A stretch of DNA of 64,000 nt from Dendrocalamus latiflorus (taxonomy: Eukaryota > Streptophyta > Magnoliopsida > Poales > Poaceae). This document shows positions 33,233-45,684 of this stretch, in pieces; the first letter of the stretch is position 1, and every line of letters begins with the position of its first letter. A program made the translations under genes and the position numbers. The notes under the pieces were generated by a model, which was not told the DNA's origin, did not search any database, and saw nothing but the letters and a program-made list of their open reading frames with translations. The stretch covers positions 7,614,387 through 7,678,386 of the forward strand of contig CM029610.1 in the NCBI GenBank assembly GCA_017311315.1, read 5' to 3'.

Positions 33233-33533
33233 ATAATCATAGTAATCGGTGAGGTCTATCCACACCGGTTCACAGATACCGGACAGAGCGGACCAGAAAA
33301 CCACGGCGACTGGCCAGATTCCTGTATCCCTCTAAGGTCCAGAATTTTGCCGGAAATAAAAAATTCTGGAACCCGGCCTGACCATGGTCCGTAAGACCCT
33401 TATCTATGTGTGCATTACATAAGCCATAATCAGGCAAAATGTATAACGTGTGCGATGAAACAAAGGAAATACCCATCTTTTATTGTTACATTATTATATG
33501 ATCCTATCTCTTGACTTCCTGTACTACTGCTTA

Positions 33534-33803
33534 AGGCTGTGATCGTTTTGGCTTCAGCTTTTAGCTTCCGGCTTATTTTTCACTATTCATAAATTTCATC
33601 TTTTTCTGAACTTTTGACTTTTTGTTGAGATTTTTTGCCGGTTCTTTTCTTTCCTGTATTTGTTTGTATTATATGTAATGTGATAACATATTTTTTAATT
33701 TTTTTAAATTTAATTAGGCTGAATAAGCCTCTGTCAGCTACAATGTTTTTTCAGCCAGCTACAGTGCTTTTCAGCCATAAGCCACCAAAAAAAAGCCCAA
33801 ATG
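33534..33803 (+). mobile_element. MITE family B, copy 6
   Basis: Forward copy from GGCTGTGATCGTTTTGGC to AGCCCAAATG, with all family motifs, including TTTTCAGCCATAAGCCAC at the right end. Confidence 0.8.
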
Positions 33804-33899
33804 TTAAAGTGACTTGCACTTTCTATCAGGGAAGGGTGTACTACAGCCAGTGTCAGAAGAAGAGATCAGTCACTGAAGCTTCTTAACCAATAAGATCAG

Positions 33900-36800
33900 T
33901 CACAACCCTATTTTTGCAACAAGACTATCGTACTTTTCACAATAATCTAGAAGTTCAGTTATGAATAGAAATAGTATCATATCAACTCACGGATATTTAA
34001 AAAAGGATTAATTTAATTAAAATATATGACCTAACAGTCAACTTTAACAACTTTACGGATGTCCAAATCTAAAACTTAACTTACATTCAAAAGAACCGAA
34101 AAATTCCCAACAGAAATGCTTAATTGTGGTTGTAACCCTAAACGAAAGCTCGTAGCATCCTTTCTTCTTCCGGTATTTGTTTCGAAGAAATTAAGTAAGA
34201 TTGAGTACCCTAAGTATTGAGCAAGCCACATGGAGAAACTATATAACTAATATGCAAGAGTTCAAATAAACAGTCACATGTTGTAATGTAATATTAGTAG
34301 ATGCAAGTTTATTGGTAAAGAATTTAGCATTTAAACAGTAAAACATTATTTAATTAACAGAAGGAGTTTGTTTTCCACAATTTCCATATCCAAAATCCTC
34401 CAAATTATACTTTGCCTTGTTGTAGGAATCACCCATGAAACACAACCATTAACCGAGAGTACAGCGTATTTGAATACCATTTGTTATACTCTGCGGAGTT
34501 GACTATTTTTACCATAAGATTTCTCAAACTCTTAATGTCATGTAATAGACACACGACAGGTGGTGTGCGATCGAGTTGAGAAACAAGATCTTTCACCGCT
34601 CTCCTCTTTATAGTCTCTACCCAGTAGGTTATAGACCACACATTGTTGGGTATCTACTGGCCAATGCGGAACGCGACTATCCAATTTTGAGTTGACCTAC
34701 TGTTGTCAAGTATGGTATTACCGTTCCCATACCACCCCCTTGGGACGTTCCCTTTCTGGAACAACGTACCCTCCAATAGATATTTAATTGATTTAAGCAG
34801 CTACTAGATCAGATTTGACAAGTCAACATGTGTGGTTGAGTGATTTTTGTTCCTTTACTCAGCATAAGTTTCTAGTCCTTATTTTTCACCAAAGAGGCAG
34901 CCATTTACAAACCAATAACCTAGTGTACTACAACATAGCCAAAAATCCAACTCAAGTCTCCTTCCTAGGGTAAGGTTGTGTACTCCAACTATCTAGTGAT
35001 TTTTCACGATTCATCCTTAACCCTAGTATAATTTATAAATCTATCGGCTAAATGACAAAAATACTTAGCGGTGTAAAACAACTGAGCGCCTAATCTACCA
35101 TGGTAAGTTTTATAGTAATTACTATTACTAAGACTTGTTAGGGTGAATATGGCCATCAAGAAAAATAGGGCTTTCCCAGTATTAGGACATAACTAGTTAT
35201 CTTGTCATTCTAAATAATTATTTTTAAATAAATAACATTGCATAACTAAAGAATAATGAAAGCACAAATAATTAAATAATTAAAAGATGTAAGTTCAACA
35301 TGATCAAAAACATGTGATTTGCCTCGTTGTCCATAGTCTCTGATTATTTTACCATAGGCTCCAGGTTTACACCAACTGCTTTAATTGCTCATGTAGCTCT
35401 TCTGTTGACCGACTAACTGGGTCCAAATACTAGCACGGGAAAATGAATACAAATAAATTCCTGCTTTGTAGAATGCAAGTTAGGAACAAAATCAAATAAA
35501 ATAACCAAAAAGAAATAAAGAAAATAAGTTTGAGTGGATGTGATTTAGGTGGCGCTTGGTTTGGCTGATGGAGTTGAAAATGGGCTTGATGGGTTCAAGA
35601 TGGTTGAAAAGAGTATAAGTATGTTGGACGGATTTTAGGATGAATAGTAATAGGCTGATAAATAGTAGTGGATTAGGTTTGGAACAGTGCAGGTTTAGGT
35701 TTTATTGGAGTCTAGGTTAGTGAAACAGAGCTAGAAATGGTTTAAACGGGCTCAGGATGATCAAAATGGGTATAAACTTGCTATTGGGTTTTCTGATGAA
35801 CAGTAACGTGTTGGACACTATTCATTATAGGTCGGTCATGAATTGTAGTGGGCTCAACACAATGTCTGAGTCAAGTTCTAAAGGAAATGGATATGGTTAG
35901 TGGTTCGGTCGGTGGTGAACAGTAACAGATTGGCCCAAATAGTTTTCTAGCCAATGGGCTGAATTGACTTGGCCCAAAGGGGTGAATAGTGCTTGGATTT
36001 ACTGGGCCGAATGACTTGGTCTGAGGTGAATAGCACATCATCCTCATGCTCGGGTGTCAGTGTTCACTGAACAGGGAAGCCACGACGGAGGTAGCAATTA
36101 AGCGCCGATGAGGCCTGCCGAAGGCAAGTGAGTGCATGGCTAGGGCTAGAGGAGTCTCAGGAATCCATTTTTGTTAGCTGTGGAGCTTGAAAATCGGGGG
36201 TGGTGGCTGACAACAAGCGGCAGTCCATCGGGCATCACCATGGCACAAGAGTGCTCCGATATCCACCGATGAGTTTGGAGGGGTTTTAAGCATCAACAAC
36301 ACATGAGAAATGATTTGATGGTGGTGGATTTAGGTCTGGGGCTTTGAGGTTGGTTGTCCACAGAGAAGGTAGTTTGGCCGGTGGTGGTTCACGATGCTAG
36401 CGAGATTGAGCTTAGGAAGTGATTCGACGAGGTTGACTATGAGTTCATAGCTGTCTTGTGAATCTATGGTGGCCTTTAATTGGCTAATGGCTGATTGGAG
36501 CAGAGTATTGGCCGCAGAAGCTCACCAGTTCAAGGAAGATCGTCGGTGGCGAGGTGGTGTGAGAGAGGTCAAGGGAGTGCTTCGGTTGGACAATTGGTGG
36601 TTGCGTGAGGTGATCTGGGTGGCTAATTGGACTTTAAAGCCACGGTGTGGTGGTGGAGTAGGAAGGCTGCTTCGGTAGTGCTGGAGCATGGCCGTCACGG
36701 TGGCATTGGGTGTGGTCAACGAGGAGAACTTGTAGGCGAGGAGGCGCTGACAGGACTGCGGTCTCTGGTGGAGCTTGCGCAAGCTGACGGGGTGGAACAG

Positions 36801-37266
36801 TGCAGGAGCGCGCGTGTCAGCCATGAGGCGTGCAGAGTTGCGGTAGCCTCGAAGGTCAGCGTGTGGCACACAACATGAGACAGTGAGGGCAGTGGGGAGT
36901 AAAGGCGCAGGGTTGAGTTGGCAGAGTCGAGGGATGGAAGGTGTGAATGCCGAAGTGGTTCGGTTAGGAACGGCAGTGCGAGGATAGGCAGGTGGGCAAG
37001 CACTATAGGGAGCAAGACGGGTTGCATGAAGGTGCCAACGAAAGAAGAAAGGCATCACGGTCAAAATGGGAAAGCATAGAATTGAGGTGGCTGCCAAATT
37101 AGAAAAGTCTGGGAATTAAAGTAAACTCAAAACAAATTTAAAAAATTGAATTTTTGTGATTTTTCAAACTAGCACAGATGTTTGTGGAGCCAAACCGTAA
37201 ATGTACTACACTACATTGTACCTACCTATTTCTAGCGGTAGAGCGAGAAAATTGTAATGGGGTGCA
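33900..37266 (-). mobile_element. ~3.4 kb LTR on the minus strand, Tekay/Retand-like
   Basis: Read on the minus strand, this stretch follows the same order as the LTR at 10479-14078. A GC-rich leader (36.5-37.1 kb) comes first. The downstream module follows, with AACTCCGCAGAGTATAACAA, GGTATTCAAATACGCTGTAC and GGGTGATTCCTACAACAAGG (34390-34500). A terminal segment at 33950-34200 has TTTAGGGTTAC and GTTAAAGTTGACTGTTAGGT. The start is probably TGCACCCCATTAC at 37266; the 3' end near 33900 is eroded. No gag or pol is attached, so it is probably a solo LTR. No target-site duplication could be fixed. Confidence 0.7.
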
Positions 37267-38341
37267 CACTTCACAGTTCGCACGTATAATTCCACAATGG
37301 TTTCGTAACATCATCCAACATATAAGTTTAAAATTTACCAAAAGTACAATATAAATAGTTTAAATAAGGTCTTACATGAATAGAAGATTACAAAATATGT
37401 AATGAAAAATTAGAATACTATTTTACGCATTTTCATCCCTTTGAAATGCTTGATTGCATCATCTTCACTAACCTTCAAGAAAACATTTCGCTCAATAAAT
37501 GTGACTAAACAATCATTCGAGAATTGGTCCCCATACTATGATGTAGATATAATCAGCATCGCTCATATGTTCATGATCACCACAGTTGTCAATTGGAAAG
37601 ATATATTAAGTCGCATCAAATTATCCAAGAGAACGAGTTAGAATGCTTTAAGGCACCTGTTTAACCGCTAAATCCATGTCGGTCCAACCCGTTTGACATA
37701 ATTCCAAAAATTTCTTAGGTACTTGTAACTTAAGTAAATGAAATCCAATTTAGTTTTTTCCAGCCACAATTAGTACTGCAGCACTCACAGTAGTACTGCA
37801 ACACTGGCTTTGAACATTGTAGCAGTCGGTTACTGTAGCACGACATAAGAGTCTATATAAGGAGGGATGCTCCCTCATGTAATGGCATAGTGTAAGGTGG
37901 ATGATACTTTTGAGTTAATAGAAAACCCTAGAGTGGTGCCATGTGGTGTTTTAACACATGAAAATTTAAGAGTTTCTACTCTTTTTCTGTTCTTGTGAGT
38001 TGTGTTGATTTGCAAGAATTAATTGGTTAATATCAACCCTTCGTGCACTTGCCATCGAGCTGGTTGTGTGGATTGACACTTTGTGAAGTTGGTGAGGTGA
38101 TTGTGGTGGAGGCATTCTTGTGCTTGACACAGGTTTGCCTGCTTTATCAAATCACGTTGCTTCTTTGAATTATCTTCATCGTTACCTTCGTCGACCGTGT
38201 GATCATCGTCATCGTAAGATTGGGCCAACCTCAAGGGTTTGCGTGGTCACCCCTGCATCATCTATTTCTCAACTTATTCTTCACAAGATTCATTGCAGAA
38301 AATACTTTCAACATTTGTCGTCGCCACCGGTAGGAGCAATA
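37267..38341. other. Noncoding DNA with an LTR-like promoter segment
   Basis: At about 37845-37960, GTCTATATAAGGAG is followed by GAGTTAATAGAAAACCC, which looks like the U3/R border of a copia-type LTR. A PBS-like GGTAGGAGC occurs at about 38328. Ends could not be defined. No gene seen. Confidence 0.3.
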
Positions 38342-41000
38342 CTAATTTGAGAAGCAAGTACACCAACTTGTAAGTTTTATTTTTTTTGTTACAACCAGCT
38401 TAATAGAAAGCTCACCAAGATTCTTGAGGTCATTAAACCTATCACCTCTCCACATGCCATCAATGAAGTTATTAAGTTGGAAAGGAAGTCTCATCAAATC
38501 TGTACTTGAAAACTTATTGAGATAAAATTTGGCAAGGCTAAGTACTTTCTCCTTATCAATGGCTTCAAATGAGTTGAGAGGATTCAAGGCAGACATGCAA
38601 ACAAGCAACTCCATATTTAACCTTGTCAAACAGATTGCCAAGTTCTTGAAGAACACTATCAATGATGCCAAGATATACTTCTCGTATAAAATGATCATCA
38701 TTTGTTTGTTTGGGGAAGAAACATTTTGATCTTCCAAAAGGCGCAAATCTCTCATTTGGCTTAAGAACTTTAATGTGATGTTTCATACAAAATAGTGTTA
38801 CTTTTTCCTGAAGAAAATCTTCCCACCTATGACTCCTCATATATTGCAATATGTCCTTAGCCAAATTAACAAGTGACATAGCATTAATGATATCTTGCTC
38901 CCTCTTTTGCAAAGATTGGCACAAGTCATCTGTGTACTCAAGTATGACTAGCAGCATGCTTTCCTTGAAAACAAAATCAAATGACTCAAAGGCAGGGAAA
39001 TTTTTATCAGACTAAAAATTTTATCAGAGGTCAACGATACGGCCGGTAATTGACGGTTAACAAAAATTTAGAATTTTTGGACAAAAATTCTAATTTGAAA
39101 TTTTGATTTTTTTTTTGAATTTTTTGGATGAATTTTGTTGAATCCGAAATTTTTCGCCCGATATAAAATTTTACCGGTGTTCGCTGATAAGGCCGATTAC
39201 TGGTGGTTATCAGCGCAATTTTGTCGATACAAATTTCACTACTCAAAGGCTGCCACCATAGCATGAATTTTCCCCCATTCATTCTTTAGGGAGGGATTTT
39301 TCCAATCGTTATGGGTACTTTGCAAATTGTAGAATACATACCAATAATATGCAAAAGAATTATATAATAAGAACTCCAACGAGTATCACCGGGCCTAGCC
39401 AACCCCATCTCTTGATTCAACCCTCATCCACTTTCAATTTCAGCCAATTCTAGTGCTTCCAAAACTATTCTGAGCTCTAGTGTTTCGAAGCATTTCATGG
39501 TGCTTACAAGAAACTCCAATAACATCAAACAAATTTGGTAGTTGGTAAAAAAAACCAAACACAATCAACACTGACCTTAACAACAACCACAAGAACTAAT
39601 TGGAATTGATGTACAAAACAATGGGTGTAATATGCAGAAGGAGACTCATTCATAATCAATGTTTTTAACCCTTTAATCTCGCCTTTCATGTTACTAGCCC
39701 CATCATATCCTTGCCCACAAACTTAAGTAAGACTTAACTCATGATCCTTAAGTAAAGACTCAGTTGCATCTTTAACTGACAAAGAAGTGTTATTAGCTAC
39801 ATGAACTACAAGGAACTACTCACATACCCTTTCTAGTTTATCAACATAACATAAGGAAAGAGCTAGTTGTTTCTTTTAGGATACATCATTAGACTCATCA
39901 CCAAGAATTGCAAAGTGGTCATCACTAATTTCTTCAATTATGTGTTGAGTAGTTTCCTTGGCACAATAGTTAATAATTTCCTTTTGTATAGGATGGGAAG
40001 TTAGAATGTAATTTCTTAGAATGCAATTTCTTGGAGCATTTTTCAAAACAACCTTATTAACATCTTCATTACTTTCCACAAGCCATTGCAAAAGTTCAAG
40101 AAAGTTTCCTTTGTTGCTAGATTGTTAACTTTCATCATGTCCACGATATTGCCAATCCTTGACGTAAAATAAACCTCAAGCATCTAATTGAATAAGACAA
40201 CCTAGCCTTGTAAAGACGTTTCTCCTCTTTAGTTCGCTTCACAACAACATGAGCAATTGAAAGTTTTTGGTTTCACAAAGAAGTTATATTTCTCTTGAGC
40301 TTGATTATAGATATTTTTTATACCACCCACATGTTTGTCAAGTACATCATATTTATTCTAATTTTTCAACCACCTTTAACAAAGCTGCCACCCCTACAGT
40401 TTTGTCCTTGAATAAATAATAGGAAAAGCAAAATGTAGCATCTTTTTGACACTATATTCAATCTAATTGTACTTATCAAACCAACTAAGACTGAAGTGAC
40501 GTCTTTTACCTAATATTTTTACCTAACTGAAAAACTTTCATAATATATCCTCTTCGAGCTACATCTTGATCATTCATAGCATAGCTTGTAATGGGTGTCC
40601 ATTTCACTGGATCATGTGAAAGAAGTTCAGCATCATAAATCCATTCCTCATCACTGCTAGGAAGTGAATTTGAAGCTCCTACACTTCTGGGTTTAGTGGT
40701 TGGAGTCGGGGGGAGGAGGGTTGGGGTTGTTCATTGCCAATGGTAGCGATCACAACATCTGCATCAATATTCTCCATCTCAAAAGGAGGATGCAACTGAT
40801 TCCCACTTGCCTGAGTTCCTCCTCTTCTTTTTTGAGTCTCTCCTTCGATCGGTGATGAAGAAGATGAAATTTTCTTTACCTCAGCTTGTCGATCCCCTAA
40901 AAAAATAAAAGATATGCCTATTCCTCTTCATATTTCAACGATTCAACTTGCTCTGTTGCTCTACATTCATAAACCACAGCATTTTTTAACTCTCCAAATC
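38342..41000 (-). pseudogene. hAT transposase pseudogene (TTF zinc finger / DUF4371 type)
   Basis: Fragments on the minus strand appear in the expected order but in different frames. At 40.9-40.55 kb is an N-terminal part with SSSSSPIEGETQKRRGGTQ and then HDPVKWTPITSYAMNDQD, similar to the 50.2 kb element. At 39876-40091 is a DUF4371-like part with TSHPIQKEIINYCAKET and ILGDESNDVS, which carries a catalytic Asp of the hAT core. At 38342-38957 is the C-terminal part with FYLNKFSSTDLMRLPFQLNN and LKNLGELSIKLVVTKK. Multiple stops and frameshifts show it is dead. Plant TTF-hAT proteins run to about 750-800 residues, and these pieces cover roughly half of that. Confidence 0.75.
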
Positions 41001-41558
41001 CAATCACAAAATTCCATAAATTCCAAATTGAAATCTTATATTCCTACTGTCACTATGGCAGTGGCGTAGTACAATATCCGGCCACCACCGCCAGCTACTC
41101 CCACTCGATGCCTCGGCCAGCTGCTCCCCTGATGCGCCAGTGGCGGCGTCATTGCCTACTCCCCATCAACTGCTGTTGCAGTGCTTGTGGCCTACTTGTT
41201 CCCACAACGCGCCGTGAGGTGGTGCCAAGCCGAGCTGTCGACTGCTGCACCGTTGAGGTCAGTCCTACCTTTGTGGTGAGTAGGAGAGGAGCATTAGGGG
41301 TTTAGGGTTGGGGACTTGCCAACTTGGGTATGTTTGATTGCCGGTTGGGGAATTGGATGGAGCCTCGGTTGGGCTGTTGGTGAGTGGTGCGTGAATGTGG
41401 GTTGGAGTAGTGGGGGCACCGAGCATAAGTGGGCCATCGTTCATTGTTAGCTACTAGGCTAGGCTTCTAAGAATACACTAATATATAATTGATCTCTTGA
41501 AATTTTTTATTTTTGGATGTACCAGACATACCGGGCACCCCTACTAGCTCCGCCCCTG
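38342..41558 (-). mobile_element. Degraded TTF-type hAT transposon, right end preserved
   Basis: The right end reads AGCTCCGCCCCTG at 41558, whose reverse complement CAGGGGCGGAGCT is a hAT-type terminus. The interior carries an antisense decayed transposase. The matching left end was not found between 37.3 and 38.4 kb, so the left side is probably truncated. No target-site duplication can be shown. Confidence 0.6.
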
Positions 41559-42258
41559 TTTGTTTCTCATTAATTGAGAGTCGACAGGGGCAACGAACTC
41601 CACCAATCTAATTCGCTTTTACAGAAACTTTTGTAGCAATGTGCGGTTGCTTGGTGAAATATGACAAGTCACCGATTATTGCAGACCGTCCGATACTTCA
41701 ATGTTTGATATCACTAGACGGCCTAGTACTCTTGCCATGCATGAGACTGCAAGAGAGCAAAGGTCAGGACATCTCCTTTCAGTAAAATTGTGGACACTAA
41801 GAGCACGCCCGTTACAAGTGGTAGAATATTCAGACTTATGAAGGGGCAACATGTATGCTCTGTATAAAGAGAGCACAAAACACGAAGTAGATCACGATTC
41901 ACTGCCTTGTATAACGAGAGGGGAAACAACATGAAATAGATCGCAACTCTCCCTACAAAAATGCTTCAATGCTAAGCAAGGTGTGTGAAATGATGTTGCC
42001 AAACAAAAACAAAAGGTAACAAATTTGCAGGGAAAGACCCCAAATCAGGAAAAATTTCAGGCTACAATCAAGCGCACAAAGTGGCAATCAGCAATTTCAG
42101 TAAAGACTGCAAACCCCTTTTAGAAAACCCAAAATGTTCACCATGTGAGGATTTAGCTAAAGTTCTGTTATAAGTCCTTATTATCATTTTTGTGAGGATT
42201 TATTTTAAATATTCGCTATCGTCTTTTTCTTAAGTCAGTTGGGCCCTGTAGTTATAGC

Positions 42259-43063
42259 CAAGGTACTAAATAATATTAGTAGCGTCCGCAATTGCGGTAG
42301 CGGGATACAAACGCTACCAAATCAAAGTAGCATCTGAAAAATAGTAGATTAGAATTTTGCAACCGATATAGCGCTTGTCAGAGCACTATTGCGGTCGCTA
42401 TTTGCAGCTCGCTACCGCGCAATGTTCTAGTGCTACTGAAATTTGAAATATGTACAAATCATTAGACCAACGTATAAATAGTTAAAAAGTCCTACTCAGG
42501 CTCCGCTTGGTTGGGCTAAAAAGCTGTGGCTTATGGCTGAAAATTGCACTGTAGCGGCTGAAATTACACTGTAGCTGAAGGTGGCTTATTTGGCGTAATT
42601 AAATTTAAAAAAAATTAAAAAATAGAAAAAATATGTTAGCTCATCATAGACAACACGAACGAATATGGGAAAAAAGAACCGACAAAAAAAGCTCAAAAAA
42701 GCCAAAAGTTTAGAAAAAGAAGAAATTTATGAATAGTAGAAAAATAAGCTAGAAGCTCAAGCTGAAATAAGCGGAGCCTCAAATTTGTTGTCATTACCTA
42801 TGAGATATAGTCGTTTTGGGTGTCGCCACCATTCCCCTCTTGCTCGATGGCGGCCAATGCTCATCCTCCACAACTCCATCACGACTGTCGCGGTACAATT
42901 GCAATTTTATCATGCTAGTAAGTCATGATATATACATGAGTAACTCAAAATTATGAGTGTTTTTAATATACCATATTAGAACATAGCACCCGTAATATCA
43001 CCCGTTACCTGCTACACTAACATCAATCCGCTACGGCCCCACTATCTGCTATTTACTACCTTG
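42259..43063. mobile_element. 805-bp non-autonomous hAT element carrying a nested MITE
   Basis: The ends CAAGGTACTAAATA and (reverse complement) CAAGGTAGTAAATA are inverted with one mismatch. A perfect 8-bp target-site duplication, GTTATAGC, flanks it at 42251-42258 and 43064-43071. Without the nested family B MITE the element is about 520 bp. No coding capacity. Its interior contains GCTACCGC-type palindromic text. Confidence 0.92.
42499..42778 (-). mobile_element. MITE family B, copy 7 (intact ends)
   Basis: This 280-bp copy defines the family ends: GGCTCCGCTT and its inverted copy AAGCGGAGCC, flanked by TCA on both sides (42496-42498 and 42779-42781) as a 3-bp target-site duplication. It sits inside the hAT element above. 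Confidence 0.92.
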
Positions 43064-43397
43064 GTTATAGCTTTACAGACAATTACAAACCCCTGGCATT
43101 ACGAAGAAATACAGAAACTAAACAACAACACACGAACTCGCGATTCAACTAAAGCAGAATTTTCTGCACATTGAATCGCTAGCTCAGTTATTTAATCAAG
43201 GAAAAGTTATGCATACGAAGAGAACTATTGCTCCAACTGTCTACTAGTTCTGCTTCCTGACCTCCTCTACTCGTGAAAATATCACAAAAGCACGAAATTA
43301 AATATATTATCACGTTCTCCGCTGAGCAATGAATTAACTATATTATAACAGTCAACACGATATCAAAAAATTTTACTTTGAAATGTTTCATCAACTC

Positions 43398-43662
43398 CCG
43401 CTCGTTTCGACTTCAGCTTCTGGTTTCTGGCTTATTTTTCACTATTCATAAATTTCGTCTTTTTTCTGAACTTTTGGCATTTTTTAGCTTTTTTGCCTGT
43501 TCTTTTTTCCCGTATTTGTTTGCATTATACGTGATGGGCTAATATATTTTTTCTATTTTAAAATTTTTTAAATTTAATTATACTAAATAAGCATCTGTCA
43601 CCTACAGTGTTTTTTCAACTAGCTATAGTGCTTTTCAGCCATAAGCCACTCAAAAAAGACCA
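43398..43662 (+). mobile_element. MITE family B, copy 8
   Basis: Forward copy from CTCGTTTCGACTTCAGC to TTCAGCCATAAGCCACTC, with the shared TTTGCATTATACGTGATGGG region. Confidence 0.8.
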
Positions 43663-44191
43663 TATTGATCACAGCCCAAGAGCATCAACCAATTAACAAC
43701 GAGCACACACCATCGTCATCACCAGGCTGTACATGGAAGCTACCTTAGACAAGCTTAAATGCCAACCAACTCCAAGCAATTCCAGAGCTTAAATCTCATA
43801 ACAATGGAAAACTAGATAATTCTCTTACAAGTCTTACCCAAAATCACTATAAACGAAATCTACCCCCACTTAAAGCAACATTTTCTAATTGTACATTTCA
43901 AGCTCTAATTCTACTCCCTAAACAAGACCCGGTGTCGCAATATGACGAGGAATTCCAAATAATGCAAAAGAAATTGAAGACGGTATCACAAATTAAGCAC
44001 ATATTATCCCAACACACTATTTTTCAGCACAAGTCTTACCATATCAGTCACGTAGTTAAGTACAAGGTCCATGCGTCCAATGGCACTCAAACGCATGATT
44101 GGACCACGCCCCGTAGCTACGGAGAAGTTAAGAGACGGAGTTAATCTGCCACAGATGCACATGTGCCTTGCACAACCAACTAGCTACTGCT

Positions 44192-44460
44192 GTGATCATT
44201 TTGGCTTCAATTTTTAACTTTCGACTTACTTTTTACTATTCATAAGTTTCATCTTTTTCTGAACTTTTGGCTTTTTATTGAGCCTTTTTGCCGGTTTTTT
44301 TCCCGTATTTGTTTGTATTATATATAATGGGCTAACATATTTTTATATTTTTTAATTTTTTTAAAATTTAATTATGCTAAATAAGCCACTGTCAGCTACA
44401 ATATTTTTTTTCATCCAGCTACAATATTTTTCAGCCATAAGCCACAAAAAAAACCCAAAT
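44192..44460 (+). mobile_element. MITE family B, copy 9
   Basis: Forward copy from GCTGTGATCATTTTGGC to AACCCAAATGAGC, very like the copy at 33534-33803. Confidence 0.8.
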
Positions 44461-45156
44461 GAGCAACACCTAGACTTGTAGTAGCTTAAGGTATCTTCAA
44501 TAATACTATTGCAACGGTCTTTTAACTACATTACATAAGCAAATTCTTATATAGAAAAAGTGGAAATAAGAAAAGAGAATATATTATCTCTTATATAAGA
44601 GATAAACTAAGCACATAAATAGTTAGAGAAATAGTTTTTAGAGATAAATTATTAAAGATATTATCTGTAATATTATCTTAAAATGAAGTTAAAATTTTAG
44701 AGATAATTATAAGAGATAAATTATTGTATACATCTCTATATGTAAAGAAAATGTGGCTGACACAAGTGTAGGTGAGTCTTTATTACCACTGTACTAGCAG
44801 AGAAGGTGGTTATGCTATACGTTCACAGTTCACCGACAGCCCATCCCTGGACCCCTTCAGGTTGTCCCTCCTACCATGATTTCGCTCTTGATTTCTATAC
44901 ACACGCTTGCTATACTGCTATTGACTCCAGCATCCTACTCTCTAAGTGTGTGACTTATAGTTTTAACTAATAATTTTTTGTTTTATCATAAACACTTGTA
45001 CGAACGAATCAAATACTGATAAACTGTTTTTAAAAAACGATGTGATATGTCGTTTTAAAAACAACAAAAAAAATGTATTTCCTTTGTTTGTTGGAGCCTA
45101 TAAGATATAAGTTAAAAAAAAGCCAGTGTACTTCTATAATGGTCAGTGATAACTAA
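44461..45156. other. AT-rich upstream DNA, possibly a further MITE
   Basis: Sequence at 44490-44755 is very AT-rich with repeated AGAGATAAA and TTATCTC motifs. The two edges (CTTCAATAATACTATTG and AATTATTGTATACATC) hint at an eroded inverted-repeat element. No gene seen. Confidence 0.3.
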
Positions 45157-45432
45157 GGGCATCTGTAGTGTATGAAAACAGGGGGTCTTAAGTCACCTTA
45201 AGGTCAACCTTATACATTACAGGGGTGACCTTAAGCAGGCCATAAGCAAAAAAAACTTAAGGCTGGTCTTCAAGCTAAAGACCTGACCACAAACATTAAA
45301 ATACATTTTTTCTTTATCTGCCAAGTGAGACCGTCTTAAGGCTCCTTGGGTTATATACACTATGGAGTTGACCTTAAGGTTTAGATGGGACCCACCTTAA
45401 AGCCCTTTGAGTTATATACACTACAAATGCCC
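45157..45432. mobile_element. 276-bp Tourist-like (PIF/Harbinger) MITE in the SHINE-like promoter
   Basis: The ends GGGCATCTGTAGTGTAT and (reverse complement) GGGCATTTGTAGTGTAT are inverted with one mismatch. TAA flanks both sides (45154-45156 and 45433-45435), the target site typical of PIF/Harbinger. It ends about 100 bp before the TATA box of the AP2/ERF gene. Confidence 0.92.
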
Positions 45433-45533
45433 TAAGGCGAGCCCCTCTCTCTCTCTGACACGTACTATTTGGCTATCTACGCATCTATCCACATTCAACA
45501 CAACACTGCACACACAAGTACCGGCTGGGCAGT

Positions 45534-45541
45534 TTATAAAT
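45534..45541 (+). promoter_or_regulatory. TATA box of the SHINE-like gene
   Basis: TTTATAAATT at this point is about 145 bases upstream of the ATG at 45685. The probable 5' UTR contains a 17-base tandem repeat (CAGCAGTTCATTCCCTC at 45601 and 45622). Confidence 0.65.
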
Positions 45542-45684
45542 TCACTCAAACCAGCGCTTTCCTCCTCCCCCACAAACGGAGCCCCACGCTCAGCGGCGCC
45601 CAGCAGTTCATTCCCTCGTCCCAGCAGTTCATTCCCTCTCTGCCTCCTCTGTCCTCCTGTGACAGGGAATCTCCTCTCCAGAAA

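Noticed and set aside
36522..37097. 191-residue minus-strand ORF
   Set aside because: Low-complexity frame in the GC-rich leader of the minus-strand LTR; no domain.
37441..37641. 66-residue ORF
   Set aside because: AT-rich chance frame without homology-like motifs or promoter.
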